Source: CAZOOK01 sp964581385 (GTDB lineage: Bacteria > Pseudomonadota > Gammaproteobacteria > Nevskiales > Nevskiaceae). Taken from it: a stretch of DNA of 64,000 nt. The notes under the pieces are model-generated. The model worked only from the letters and a program-made list of their open reading frames with translations. It searched no databases and had not been told where the DNA came from. Made by a program: the position numbers and the translations under genes. The stretch is from assembly GCA_964581385.1 (NCBI GenBank), contig CAZOOK010000025.1, forward strand, positions 32,110 through 96,109, written 5' to 3'. Positions 16,548-25,918 of the stretch are shown here, in pieces (positions within the stretch are counted from its first letter, which is position 1; the number at the start of each line of letters is the position of its first letter).

Positions 16548-17417
16548 GTGAACGGCGGGACATTCGACAAAGTCCTGCTTGCGGCTGGTCTCAAGCGAAT
16601 CCTCGCCTTTCCCACCGCGATCGATGCGGCTCCGAGAGCCGGCTTCTATCATCCGCTGCTTCCCACCGCGGTGCAGGTCATCGGCGGCGCTGCGGAAGCG
16701 GCACGCGCTGCGGGCGCTCCGCTATGGCTGAACGCGCCGCCGGAGGCTATCGTCGTTCCCGTCGCTGTCGATGCGGAATGCTGGCTTGCTATCGCGGCAT
16801 CTCATGCTATCGGTTGTTACACCAGCCCATGGCCGGCATCGCGTACGGTTGACACTCTGCGCGCCGCGTTCGCGATGTATTGCGAGCCGCGAGAAATCCT
16901 GCATGCGACACTGATCGAAGTATGCGGCCTCGGCGTACTGCTGCTCGGTGCCAGCGGCGCCGGCAAGAGCGAACTGGCACTGGAACTGGTGGCACGCGGC
17001 CATCGCCTTGTCGCCGATGATGCCGTCGAACTGTTTCAGTACGCTCCGGATTGCATCGCCGGTTCCTGCCCGGACACCCTCTTTGGCTTCATCGAGCTGC
17101 GCGGGCTCGGCATCATCGATCTGCGTGCAGCCTACGGCGCTGCAGCCGTGACACCGCAAACGCGCGTGGATCTGGCCGCACGGCTCGATCCCAACGCCAG
17201 CACCCTCACTCCGGACCAGCGCCTGCACGGACGGCGCCACACGCTGCGGATACTGAACGCTACGCTGCCCGAAATCGTACTGCCGGCACGGCTTGGGCAT
17301 AATGCCGTCATGGTGGAAACAGCCTGCCGGGATCATTGGTTGCGACTGCGCGGCTATGTCGCGTCGGAAGCCTTCGCCAACGCGCAAACCCGTCGTGCGG
17401 CCGGAGAACAGGCGTGA
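16548..17417 (+). CDS. hprK: HPr kinase/phosphorylase (HprK)
   Basis: Bifunctional enzyme that phosphorylates or dephosphorylates a serine of HPr. Walker A is GASGAGKS at residues 134-141, followed by the signature LVADDAVELF and the RGLGIIDLRAAYG motif. The N-terminal domain is shorter and more divergent than in Firmicutes enzymes (289 residues in all against about 310). The start is GTG at 16548, 12 nt after ptsN. It overlaps rapZ by 4 nt (GTGA). A serine in the matching place in HPr (Ser49) is present downstream. Confidence 0.92.
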   Translation: MNGGTFDKVLLAAGLKRILAFPTAIDAAPRAGFYHPLLPTAVQVIGGAAEAARAAGAPLWLNAPPEAIVVPVAVDAECWLAIAASHAIGCYTSPWPASRTVDTLRAAFAMYCEPREILHATLIEVCGLGVLLLGASGAGKSELALELVARGHRLVADDAVELFQYAPDCIAGSCPDTLFGFIELRGLGIIDLRAAYGAAAVTPQTRVDLAARLDPNASTLTPDQRLHGRRHTLRILNATLPEIVLPARLGHNAVMVETACRDHWLRLRGYVASEAFANAQTRRAAGEQA

Positions 17418-18283
17418 GCGCCAAGATGCAGCTTGCGATCATCAGTGGTCTGTCCGGTGCCGGCAAAACCGTGGCGCTGAAACAGTACGAGGATCTTGGT
17501 TACTACTGCATCGACAACATTCCGATTGATCTCGTCGAACCGTTGATCGCACACGTGATTCAAAAGGGCGATCCACGCTACCGCAAGCTGGCGGTCGGTA
17601 TTGACGCGCGCGCCAATCCGACAGATATCGAGCAATTCCCACGTTATCTCGATTCGCTGAATGATCACAGCATCGAGGCGCAAATCGTGTTTCTGTCGGC
17701 GTCCGATGAAGCATTGCTGCGCCGTTATCACGAAACGCGGCGCAAGCATCCGCTGTCCGGCCACGATCTGTCGCTGCTCGAGGCGATCCGCTGCGAGAGA
17801 CAGCTGCTAGCGCCGATCGCCAATCTTGCCGATCTGCAAATCGATACCACGCACATGAACCTGCACGAGCTGCGCGTGGAGATTCACACGCGGCTGCACG
17901 CAAGCGCGGCCGGCAAGCTGGAGTTGTTGATCCTTTCGTTCGGCTACAAGAACGGCCTTCCGGATGGCGCCGATTTCGTTTTCGATGCACGCTGTCTCGC
18001 CAATCCGCACTGGGTACCGGAGCTGCGTCCACTGACTGGACTTGCGCCCGCCGTCGCGCGCTATCTCGAAGCACGTCCGGAAACCGCGGAGTGGCTGAAC
18101 GACGTATGTAACTATCTCGCGCGCTGGCTGCCGCACTTCCAGGCGCAGGATCGCGCCTATGTCACCGTCGCACTTGGATGTACTGGTGGCCAGCACCGAT
18201 CGGTCTATCTCGCCGAGCGCCTCGGAGCGGAATTCCGCGATCGCTTCGACGCGGTCGTCGTCAAACACCGCGAGCTGGGATAG
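17414..18283 (+). CDS. rapZ: RNase adapter protein RapZ
   Basis: Nucleotide-binding protein (YvcJ family) that in enterobacteria directs RNase E to the GlmZ sRNA and so controls glucosamine-6-phosphate synthase. Walker A GLSGAGKT lies at residues 12-19; the later DxRxLxNP-like FDARCLANPHWVPELRPLTG and CTGGQHRSVYLAERL motifs are diagnostic. Start GTG at 17414 overlaps the hprK stop and has CGGAG about 8 nt upstream; an internal ATG at 17426 is the alternative. A possible RNase E inhibitor gene (rraA) lies elsewhere in the window, not in this operon. Confidence 0.95.
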   Translation: MSAKMQLAIISGLSGAGKTVALKQYEDLGYYCIDNIPIDLVEPLIAHVIQKGDPRYRKLAVGIDARANPTDIEQFPRYLDSLNDHSIEAQIVFLSASDEALLRRYHETRRKHPLSGHDLSLLEAIRCERQLLAPIANLADLQIDTTHMNLHELRVEIHTRLHASAAGKLELLILSFGYKNGLPDGADFVFDARCLANPHWVPELRPLTGLAPAVARYLEARPETAEWLNDVCNYLARWLPHFQAQDRAYVTVALGCTGGQHRSVYLAERLGAEFRDRFDAVVVKHRELG

Positions 18284-18305
18284 TGGGCGCTCGGAAAATA
18301 CGTTT

Positions 18306-18701
18306 ATGAGCGTCGGCATTCTACTCGTCACGCACGGCAAGCTTGGCCACCTGCTGATCGATACGATTACCGAGATGATCGGTCCACTGCCGCTGGCAAG
18401 CGACGTGCTCGAAGTCCGGCGCGTGCAGGCCACCGACGTGCTGCTGCGTCAGGGCGAACGCATGATCGAGCGACTCAACTCCGGGGACGGCGTGCTGATG
18501 CTGACCGATGCCTACGGGTCGACGCCAAGCAATATCGCCAACCGTCTTGCCTCATCGCCACGGACCGAAGTCGTCGCCGGTGTCAATCTGCCGATGCTGG
18601 TGCGCATCTACAATTATCCGCAGCTCGATCTGGCCACAATGACGCAAACCGCCGTCGAAGGTGGTCAGCGCGGCGTTGTCATCTGTTCTCGCAAAAACTG
18701 A
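18306..18701 (+). CDS. PTS EIIA component, mannose family
   Basis: A 131-residue EIIA-Man domain: MSVGILLVTHGKLGHLL with the phosphorylatable His10, then GVLMLTDAYGSTPSNIANRL, which is typical of this family. In proteobacteria with an incomplete PTS this stand-alone EIIA accompanies HprK, HPr and EI and is thought to regulate rather than transport. The ATG at 18306 is internal to a longer open frame that overlaps rapZ; the chosen start gives the family N-terminus. It ends 4 nt before HPr. Confidence 0.92.
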   Translation: MSVGILLVTHGKLGHLLIDTITEMIGPLPLASDVLEVRRVQATDVLLRQGERMIERLNSGDGVLMLTDAYGSTPSNIANRLASSPRTEVVAGVNLPMLVRIYNYPQLDLATMTQTAVEGGQRGVVICSRKN

Positions 18702-18705
18702 ACCC

Positions 18706-18984
18706 ATGTCCAAAGCCATCGAGCGCTCGGTACAAATCATCAATCGACTCGGTGTACACGCGCGCGCCGCCGCCAAGTTCGTCACGCTCGCGGCGAAATA
18801 CAAGGCCGAGGTGCGCGTGCGCAAAGACGGACGCGAGGTCAGCGGCAAAAGCATCATGGGCGTCATGATGCTCGCTGCGGCTCAGGGTTCCGTCATCACC
18901 CTGATTTCCGAAGGCGAGGACGCTCTCGCGGCGGTCGATGCGCTCGCGGCGCTGATCGCGAACCGGTTTGATGAGGAAGCGTGA
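18706..18984 (+). CDS. ptsH: Phosphocarrier protein HPr
   Basis: A 92-residue HPr. The histidine site is His18 in RLGVHARAA and the regulatory serine is Ser49 in SGKSIMGVMML, the site expected for HprK. It relays phosphate from EI to PtsN and the mannose-type EIIA in this operon. The ATG at 18706 lies 4 nt after the EIIA stop. The slightly longer N-terminus (MSKAIERS) is usual for this proteobacterial branch. Confidence 0.95.
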   Translation: MSKAIERSVQIINRLGVHARAAAKFVTLAAKYKAEVRVRKDGREVSGKSIMGVMMLAAAQGSVITLISEGEDALAAVDALAALIANRFDEEA

Positions 18985-19050
18985 GAAAAGAGACGTGACC
19001 CTGAAAGCGATCAAATTAATAGAGCTGAACGACGGTCGACGGTCGCCGTC

Positions 19051-19086
19051 CTTCCCCTCACCTCTCACCCCCCACCCCTCACTCTC
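19051..19086 (+). repeat. C/T-rich tract in front of ptsI, related to a tract inside purL
   Basis: A run made of C, T and A repeats of the form CCCCTCAC directly precedes the ptsI ATG and leaves no purine-rich ribosome binding site. It shares CACCCCTCACTCT with the minus strand of purL at about 54155-54170. Confidence 0.5.
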
Positions 19087-20823
19087 ATGAGCGTCTGGCT
19101 CTCCGGCATCGGCGTTTCACGCGGCATTGGTATCGGCCGCGTGCTGCGGCTGCACGGTGATCTCGATATCCCCGAATTGACGCTCGCCGACGCCGACGTG
19201 GAGTCGGAGATCGCGCGCTTCCATGCGGCGCGCAATCGCGCGAAAGAACAGCTGCGAAACATCCGCGCACAGATTCCCGGCGGCGCATCGCCGGATGTTG
19301 CAGCGTTCATCGATACCCATCTATTGATGCTCGACGACGGCTCGCTGTCGGATTCGGTGGTGGCGATGATCCGCGCTCAGAGGATCAATGCCGAAGCCGC
19401 GCTGAAGCGGCAGCGTGACGCGCTGACTGCCGTGTTCGATCAAATGGACGATCCTTACCTGCGCACGCGCAAGGACGATGTCCAGCATGTCGCCGCACGT
19501 ATCCTGCGCATCCTGCTCAAGCAGGAGCGCAACGTCGCCGCCAAGAGCGACGGCGCCACGGAACCCGCCATCATCATCGCCGACGACATTACACCGGCGG
19601 ACATCATCCTGCTCTCGCAACAAGGCGTCGCCGGCTTTATCACCGAATACGGCGGACCGCTGTCACACACCGCGATTCTGGCACGCAGTCTCGGCATTCC
19701 GGCGATCGTCGGCTTACATGGCGCGCGCCGTCTGTTACGCGAAAATGAACTGCTGATCATCGATGGTGAGCTCGGCCATGTCTTCGCCGATCCCGATTCG
19801 CAAGCTCTGGATTTCTTCCAGAAAAAGCGTGAGCGCCAGCGCACCGACCGTGCCGCACTCGCCGGCCTGCGTGACCGCCCCGCAATTTCGCGCGATGGGG
19901 TCAAGATCCGCCTGCTCGCGAACATCGAGATGCAAGAAGACGCCGCGCACGCCGCCGAACTCGGTGCCGAGGGTGTCGGTCTGTATCGCACCGAATTTCT
20001 GTACATGAACCGCAAGGATTTGCCCGGCGAAGAGGAGCAGTACAACGCCTATGCGCGCGTGGTCGCCTCGGTAAAGGGGCCGATCACCATCCGCACGCTC
20101 GATCTTGGCGCCGACAAACAGGTCGACTCCGGCAACCGCCAGGGACCGACACCAAACAATCCCGCACTCGGCTTGCGCGCAATTCGCCTGTGCCTGAAGG
20201 AACAGGATTTGTTTCGCACGCAGGTACGTGCGCTGCTGCGCGCATCGGCGCACGGCGATGTACACATCATGCTGCCGATGATCTCGAACGTGCAGGAATT
20301 CCGCCAGGCTCAGCAGTTGATCGCGCTGGTACGCGATCAACTGATCGCCGAGGGTTGCAAGCTCGCAGACCATGTACCGCTCGGCGCGATGATTGAAGTT
20401 CCCGCCGCTGCGCTCTCAGCACCGCTGCTGGCGCGTCACGCGGAATTCTTCTCAATCGGCACCAACGACCTGATCCAATACACACTCGCGATCGATCGCG
20501 TCGATGATGAAGTGAACTATCTCTACGATCCTCTGCACCCCGCCGTACTGCGACTGATCCGTATGACGATCGAGGCTGGCGAACAGGCCGGACGTGCAGT
20601 GGCGATGTGCGGTGAAATGGCTGGCGACCCGAAATATACGCGGTTGCTGCTCGGCCTCGGCCTGACGGAATTCTCGATGCATCCGGCCAGCGTACTTGAG
20701 ATCAAACGCATCATTATCGAATCCAACGTGGCCGATCTGCGCATACAGGCGCAGAAACTGTTAAACGCCAGTGATCCGCGCGAAATGCAGGACTTGATTG
20801 CCGAGTTCGCTCGAGTCACATAG
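19087..20823 (+). CDS. ptsI: Phosphoenolpyruvate-protein phosphotransferase (PTS enzyme I)
   Basis: Takes phosphate from PEP and passes it to HPr. The 578-residue protein has the N-terminal HPr-binding and phosphohistidine domains with His194 in GGPLSHTAILARSLG, and the C-terminal PEP-binding barrel (EFLYMNR, GTNDLIQYTLAIDR and the Cys in VAMCGEMAGDP). No N-terminal GAF domain is present, so it is the ordinary EI architecture, although its partners look regulatory. The 102-nt gap after HPr ends in a pyrimidine tract without a Shine-Dalgarno. Last gene of the long plus-strand operon. Confidence 0.96.
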   Translation: MSVWLSGIGVSRGIGIGRVLRLHGDLDIPELTLADADVESEIARFHAARNRAKEQLRNIRAQIPGGASPDVAAFIDTHLLMLDDGSLSDSVVAMIRAQRINAEAALKRQRDALTAVFDQMDDPYLRTRKDDVQHVAARILRILLKQERNVAAKSDGATEPAIIIADDITPADIILLSQQGVAGFITEYGGPLSHTAILARSLGIPAIVGLHGARRLLRENELLIIDGELGHVFADPDSQALDFFQKKRERQRTDRAALAGLRDRPAISRDGVKIRLLANIEMQEDAAHAAELGAEGVGLYRTEFLYMNRKDLPGEEEQYNAYARVVASVKGPITIRTLDLGADKQVDSGNRQGPTPNNPALGLRAIRLCLKEQDLFRTQVRALLRASAHGDVHIMLPMISNVQEFRQAQQLIALVRDQLIAEGCKLADHVPLGAMIEVPAAALSAPLLARHAEFFSIGTNDLIQYTLAIDRVDDEVNYLYDPLHPAVLRLIRMTIEAGEQAGRAVAMCGEMAGDPKYTRLLLGLGLTEFSMHPASVLEIKRIIIESNVADLRIQAQKLLNASDPREMQDLIAEFARVT

Positions 20824-20840
20824 GGCCTGTTAACACCCCA

Positions 20841-21659
20841 TCAGCGGTTCTCGCGCAGTTCCGGCTGCCCAGTCAACTCGGTTCGAATCTCGCGCAGTTT
20901 TGCCTTGAGAACGGTGGCGTTCCCGCTACCGGCGCGGATCAGGATCTTTTGCCCCGCCGACCGCGCTTCGAGCTCGGGATCAGCGAACTGATACATCAGC
21001 TGCGGCTGCACCAGTCTCACCGGACCCGGCACGTCGGGAGCGGCGAGGAGATTATCGATCACCGCGATGAGCCTGTCGTTGAAGTAACCATGCGGGTAAC
21101 CGAGGTCCTGGTAGGCCTGCTGAAACAGCGGATAAAACTGCACATAGATCGCTACCAACTTTTTCGCATCGAAGGCCGCAGCGAACGTCACGAACGGCGA
21201 GTAGCGCGAGTAGTTGTCCGCGGCGATCGTCAAATCGGTGGGCTCACCGGCCGTCACGAATCGACCGGATATTGGTCTCGCGATCATCAGACGCGGCGCC
21301 ACGCTCTCGCGTGGCAAGTTGTCGATCGTGGCAACAGCACGGCGGACGAGGTCTTTCAGGTTGAAAAATACGTCGAGCTGTCCTGTCCCAAAGAGTTCGG
21401 CAAGCGCACTTTGCAATGACGAATCGCTGGCATCGAGCGCTGGCAGCGGGGCCGTCTCCTTAACGGCGGGTTGCGGCGCTGCCTTTTCGATCGGATAACG
21501 AATAGGCGGTTCCGCCGCAGTTGCTGCTGGGACAGTTTCAGGGTACCCCCCAGAGAGTGTCGGCGGTGCGGGCTGCCGTGAATGCAGGTAATAGACACCA
21601 GCCATCACAAAACCCATGACGGCGAGCGCAATCGCGATAACTCCAGTAGTGATTTTCAT
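20841..21659 (-). CDS. DUF3014 family membrane-anchored protein
   Basis: A 272-residue protein with an N-terminal membrane anchor (ITTGVIAIALAVMGFVMAGVYY, about residues 3-24), a Pro/Ala-rich spacer (to about 80), then a periplasmic domain with the DUF3014 wording (LQSALAELFG, FFNLKDLVRRAVATIDNLP, YPLFQQAYQDLGYPHGYFNDRLIAVIDNLL shown in parts). Function unknown. The start MKITTG at 21659 is preferred; an ATG five codons upstream (21674) is possible. It converges on ptsI with 17 nt between stops. Confidence 0.8.
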   Translation of the reverse strand: MKITTGVIAIALAVMGFVMAGVYYLHSRQPAPPTLSGGYPETVPAATAAEPPIRYPIEKAAPQPAVKETAPLPALDASDSSLQSALAELFGTGQLDVFFNLKDLVRRAVATIDNLPRESVAPRLMIARPISGRFVTAGEPTDLTIAADNYSRYSPFVTFAAAFDAKKLVAIYVQFYPLFQQAYQDLGYPHGYFNDRLIAVIDNLLAAPDVPGPVRLVQPQLMYQFADPELEARSAGQKILIRAGSGNATVLKAKLREIRTELTGQPELRENR

Positions 21660-21674
21660 ATTCAAAACTCTCAT

Positions 21675-22077
21675 TTTTTACTAAAAATGGGGCAAAACTG
21701 AAAAATCGGGCTAAATCGTATCACTCGACATGGATTGGATTTGCGACGAACGCAAAATAATAAATTTTTTCAGGAACCAATATTCCGGACCGCCGCTCAA
21801 TGGAGGAGTGCCGGAAGTAAATGCTGTCGCCCGGCGACAACGTTTGGCAGTTATTCAGTGAGGGTTCAGCGGTCAGACCCAAGTATGTACTCGGTTGCAG
21901 GTAGAGTCGTCCGAACTTTGCGAGCATCGGTGTCTATAGCCGAATGCGGTTGAAGCAAGGTTTGGTGAAGATTCTCATTTGTTACCAACTGACATACTGG
22001 TGTTCAGGCACCGACATTGATTTTCCGCGCCCAATGCGTCCGGGCGCATGAGGGTTGCGCGCCAAGGAGGTGCAGTT
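21675..22077. other. Intergenic region ahead of the exopolysaccharide locus
   Basis: About 400 nt without a credible gene; two short open frames of 68-72 codons have no ribosome binding site. The left part is AT-rich (around 21700-21780) and may hold the divergent promoters for the DUF3014 gene and the polysaccharide operon, but I could not assign a convincing -35/-10 pair or sigma-54 -24/-12 site. Confidence 0.4.
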
Positions 22078-23580
22078 GTGGAGTCGGATCTCAACCTCGA
22101 TACACCGCTCAATCCAGCCGTGCCCCCGCGCAAGCGCATACAGCGCCGCCGTCCGCGACTTAACTCCACGTGGTCTGGGGAAGCGATCGTCGTAGCACTG
22201 GCGGCGATCGATATGGCGTGTGTCGTCGCGGCGGGTCTTGTGTCGCATGCGTTGTTTGCCACGGCACGAGATACATTCCGGAATCACGGCACGATTTCCA
22301 TCGTCTGCGGCCTTGTACTGATCCATTTCGGATCGCGCTTCAAGCTTTACGACCTGACGCTCCCCAAACAGCCGCTGGTGGTGGTCGAACGCGCGACGAT
22401 GTCGGCTGTCGTCGCATTCGGAATGCTGGCGCTGGTCACCTATGTCATCGACGATTCGTTCGCGCGCATGTCAGCCTGGAAGGTGGGGACGTTCGCACTT
22501 TCCGTGGTGTTCATCTCAACGACGCGCGTACTAGTCGACAAAGTGATTGCCAAACTCGGCGAATACAAAATGCTGTCGCGCAATGTGGTGATCTTCGGGG
22601 CCGGGAAACAGGGTGAAATGCTCGTCGACCAGCTCGTGCGCAGCGGACGTCCGTGGACGCGAATACTGTGCATGTTCGACGATCGCGCCCGCGACCCATC
22701 GCATCGCACGCCAAAACATGTCAGCCGCTACCCCGTTTTAGGTACGACTGAAGACCTTATTGCCTTCTCGCGACGGATCCGCATCGACGAAATATTTATC
22801 GCGCTGCCATGGGCTGCGGAAGAGCGCATCCACGACATTCTGAGCGCGATCCGGGTCATTCCGGCCAATATTCATCTTTGCCCAAATCTGCTGCACCAAT
22901 CGCCTACCGATAACAGCTATCTGTCCGCGCTGGACGGCCTGCCGGTGGTAACGATGACCAATAAACCGGTGTCGGGTTGGGGCTATCTGGCTAAGTCGAT
23001 CTTGGACAAGACGCTCGCGCTATTCTGCCTGCTTCTGTTTTCGCCTTTGCTCATCTGCGTCGCCATCGCTATCAAGCTCGACAGCCCAGGACCCGTGCTG
23101 TTCCACCAACGGCGTCTCGGCTTCAACAGCAAACCGTTCAACGTCTACAAGTTCCGTAGCATGTATCACGATCAATGCGACAGCCTTGCGGCGAAGATGG
23201 TGACGCGCGGAGACCGGCGCGTCACCCACTTAGGGCGCATTCTTCGCCGGACCAGCATCGACGAATTGCCGCAACTGATCAACGTGCTGAGGGGCGAGAT
23301 GTCGTTGGTAGGGCCGCGGCCACATGCGCTCAAAGCCAGGGCCGCCGGGCATCTTTACGAAGAAGTCGTCGCCGGTTACGCGCTCCGCCACCGGATCAAA
23401 CCCGGCATCACCGGCTGGGCGCAGGTCAACGGCTGGCGTGGCGAGACCGACACCGAGGACAAAATTGTCCAACGCGTCGAACACGATCTCTACTACATCA
23501 ACAACTGGTCAATCCTGCTTGACCTACACATTCTCGCACTTACCGCATTCAGCTTGCCGTTTGATAAAAACGCGTATTAA
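22078..23580 (+). CDS. Undecaprenyl-phosphate glycosyl-1-phosphate transferase (WcaJ/WbaP type)
   Basis: Initiating enzyme of the exopolysaccharide: loads the first sugar phosphate, often glucose, on undecaprenyl phosphate. The N-terminal half has four to five membrane segments and a CoA-binding-like Rossmann part (VVIFGAGKQGEM), and the C-terminal catalytic domain has the bacterial sugar transferase motifs KFRSMYHDQ, RRTSIDELPQLINVLRGEMSLVGPRP and KPGITGWAQVNGWRG (about residues 355-470). A GTG start at 22078 is chosen because GGAGG ends 7 nt before it; an ATG at 22048 lacks one. First gene of the plus-strand arm. Confidence 0.92.
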   Translation: MESDLNLDTPLNPAVPPRKRIQRRRPRLNSTWSGEAIVVALAAIDMACVVAAGLVSHALFATARDTFRNHGTISIVCGLVLIHFGSRFKLYDLTLPKQPLVVVERATMSAVVAFGMLALVTYVIDDSFARMSAWKVGTFALSVVFISTTRVLVDKVIAKLGEYKMLSRNVVIFGAGKQGEMLVDQLVRSGRPWTRILCMFDDRARDPSHRTPKHVSRYPVLGTTEDLIAFSRRIRIDEIFIALPWAAEERIHDILSAIRVIPANIHLCPNLLHQSPTDNSYLSALDGLPVVTMTNKPVSGWGYLAKSILDKTLALFCLLLFSPLLICVAIAIKLDSPGPVLFHQRRLGFNSKPFNVYKFRSMYHDQCDSLAAKMVTRGDRRVTHLGRILRRTSIDELPQLINVLRGEMSLVGPRPHALKARAAGHLYEEVVAGYALRHRIKPGITGWAQVNGWRGETDTEDKIVQRVEHDLYYINNWSILLDLHILALTAFSLPFDKNAY

Positions 23581-23668
23581 CAATGAAAACGAGAGTCCGA
23601 TGACCGTTCAACTCACCACCTGTGCCACCCCTTTTCTTCGCGCGCGATCACAACACGGGGGAAACTGG

Positions 23669-24379
23669 ATGCTGCTCACACGCTCGTTCACCATCCTGAT
23701 TTGTCTGCTCACCGGATGCACGGCGGTTTCAGTCGATGTGGTAAAGCCCACGCCGCTGCATACGCTGATCGAAACCACTCAGAACTATGCCGCGTCGGAG
23801 TACGTCATTGCACCCGGCGACGATCTCACCGTTCGCCTCTACTACAATCCGCAGCTTGATGAAGACGTACGCGTTCGCCCTGACGGCAGGATTTCGCTGT
23901 CACTGATCGGCGAAGTACCCGCTGCCGGCCGCACACCAACGCAGCTATCGGCCCTCATTACTGGTGGCTATGCGCAGTATTTTCTGAAATCAAGTTCCGT
24001 GGTGATCGTACGCAAACCCGCCAGTGAGCGCATCTTCACCGCCGGCGAAGTACGCAACCCGGGCCAGCTCGATCTGGCACAAGGCGCACAGACTGTGCTT
24101 CAGAGCATCTCCGCATCGGGCGGAGTCACCGATAACGCCACGCTGTCCAGCGTCATTCTGGTGCGGCGGCTGCCCGGTCAAAGTCATCCAATGGTGATCG
24201 AACTGAATCTCGCTCGTGCACTGAGCGGACGGGAACCGCAACAGGATCTCGCGTTGATGCCCAACGATCTGGTTTACGTTCCGAAATCGGGAAGCGCCGA
24301 CGTCAATCTGGCGATTCACCTTTTCCTGCTTAACAACCTGAACCTTTCGACCGGCGTCAGCGCCGGCCACACCTTCTGA
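23669..24379 (+). CDS. Polysaccharide export lipoprotein (Wza/GumB family)
   Basis: Outer-membrane auxiliary protein for polysaccharide export. With the start at 23669 the product is a 236-residue lipoprotein with lipobox LLTGC; an ATG at 23600 would add 23 residues ahead of the signal, and GGGGGA lies just before 23669. The PES domain (YVIAPGDDLTVRLYYNPQLDEDVRVRPDGRISLSLIGEV, residues about 47-85) and one SLBB domain (FTAGEVRNPGQLDL) follow. It is shorter than E. coli Wza, like GumB. Confidence 0.92.
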   Translation: MLLTRSFTILICLLTGCTAVSVDVVKPTPLHTLIETTQNYAASEYVIAPGDDLTVRLYYNPQLDEDVRVRPDGRISLSLIGEVPAAGRTPTQLSALITGGYAQYFLKSSSVVIVRKPASERIFTAGEVRNPGQLDLAQGAQTVLQSISASGGVTDNATLSSVILVRRLPGQSHPMVIELNLARALSGREPQQDLALMPNDLVYVPKSGSADVNLAIHLFLLNNLNLSTGVSAGHTF

Positions 24380-24409
24380 GCAGTCGCGAATGAAAAAGGA
24401 CCTCGGACA

Positions 24410-25909
24410 ATGATGACCCAATTAACGCCGCGCACACTCGCTCACGCGCTGTTCAAGCGCAAGGGGATTTTTCTCGGCTCGCTGTTGACGATCGTCACTA
24501 GCGGGTTGCTATATGCGTTTCTCGGCAAACCGGTTTATGAAAGCGACGCCGCCCTTCTAATGAAAGCTAGCAATCAGGACATGGCGGCGCCCGACATGCT
24601 GGCAAATCAGGAAGCAAGAAGTCCTGTTTCGTCCGCCGGCCAGTCGGAGCAGATCATCAATTCCGAACGTCTATTGCTGGTAAGCGAGGATGTACTCAAA
24701 ACCTCTCTGGAAAAGCTCGATCCGGCCTATGTATATCCAGACATTCCGCGAAGTACAAGCGCGGAAGATGCACCGCTCATCAATGTCGCGGTAAAAAAGC
24801 TGGCGAAGAATTTCGACGTCAAGGTCAACCAGAACAGCAATGTACTTCTGTTGAAGCTGGAAAATCACAACCCGGCAATCGCCCGGAAGGTGCTACAGAC
24901 GATCATCGCCACTTTCCTCGACAGGCAGGCCGCACTCACGCGTGATCCACGCCTGGGTTTCATCGAAGAAACGCGAGAAGCTTTGCAAAAGAAAGTGACT
25001 GAAACACAGGCGGCACTTCTGGATTTCAAAAGGGAAAAAGGGATCACATCCCTGGATGCGGAACGTGATCTGCTTCTCAAGCAACGAGACTCGGTCCAGC
25101 TCAGCCTGAACGAGTCATCTGCATCCATGAAATCGGATCAGGAGCGATTAGTGGCGTTGCGGAGAAGCTTGGCAGGCACGCCGGAAGAAATTCCTCTGAC
25201 CGATGAGAACGACAGCGCAAAAACGCAGATCGATCAAGCGCGCTCGCGACTCGTCAGTGCCGAGGTACGTTACGACGAGGCGCGTCTCAATTTCGCCGAG
25301 GGCAATCCGGAACTGCTTGATGCCAAAGCACAACTGGAGGGAGCCCGCCGCAGCTTCAGTGAAGCCGCCGCCATTCCAACTACGCGTGTACGCACGGGCG
25401 TGAATCAGGTCTATCAAAACGTGACGTTCAGCATTGCCAGCACGCAGTCGGAAATGGGGGGCCTGGCAGCCACCGTCGACGAAAAAAAGCGACAGCTCGA
25501 ACAAATAAATCAGCGACTCGCGTTCCTCGACTCCAACGAATCGGAGCTCATGGATTTACAACATCGTCAGGACATCGCGACCCAGGATTTCAAATCGTAT
25601 CTCGATCGCACCGAAACCGCGAAAATCGTGGACGATTTGAATCATGCGGGCATTACCAGCCTGAGCATTCTTCAGTCGCCGACGTTTCCTTACGAGCCAG
25701 CCAGACCTAAAAAAGTCCTGGTCATAGTGCTGAGCATTTTCATTGGCCTGCTGGCAGGGTTGGGACTGTGCCTCTCGGCCGAAGCGCTCGACGGGACCAT
25801 CAGCCTTCCGGAGCAAGTCGAAACTTCGCTCGGCCTCCCACTGCTTTTGATACTCGAATATGAAACCGGTGCAACAGGCAGGAGAAGCCTTGAACACAAC
25901 CCTGCATAG
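24410..25909 (+). CDS. Polysaccharide chain-length determinant (Wzc/GumC family, no kinase domain)
   Basis: A 499-residue inner-membrane co-polymerase. Two membrane segments (about 20-40 and 440-462) flank a long periplasmic coiled-coil region (about 170-400), the Wzz-type topology. The protein ends soon after the second segment (EALDGTISLPEQVETSLGLPLLLILEYE region), so the tyrosine-kinase domain is absent and is represented only by the degenerate ATPase encoded next. Start could be either ATG of the ATGATG pair. 9 nt separate it from the downstream gene. Confidence 0.88.
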   Translation: MMTQLTPRTLAHALFKRKGIFLGSLLTIVTSGLLYAFLGKPVYESDAALLMKASNQDMAAPDMLANQEARSPVSSAGQSEQIINSERLLLVSEDVLKTSLEKLDPAYVYPDIPRSTSAEDAPLINVAVKKLAKNFDVKVNQNSNVLLLKLENHNPAIARKVLQTIIATFLDRQAALTRDPRLGFIEETREALQKKVTETQAALLDFKREKGITSLDAERDLLLKQRDSVQLSLNESSASMKSDQERLVALRRSLAGTPEEIPLTDENDSAKTQIDQARSRLVSAEVRYDEARLNFAEGNPELLDAKAQLEGARRSFSEAAAIPTTRVRTGVNQVYQNVTFSIASTQSEMGGLAATVDEKKRQLEQINQRLAFLDSNESELMDLQHRQDIATQDFKSYLDRTETAKIVDDLNHAGITSLSILQSPTFPYEPARPKKVLVIVLSIFIGLLAGLGLCLSAEALDGTISLPEQVETSLGLPLLLILEYETGATGRRSLEHNPA

Positions 25910-25918
25910 GAGCACCCG

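Noticed and set aside
21735..21953. Small plus-strand frame in the region ahead of the polysaccharide locus
   Set aside because: No ribosome binding site; sequence reads as AT-rich promoter DNA.
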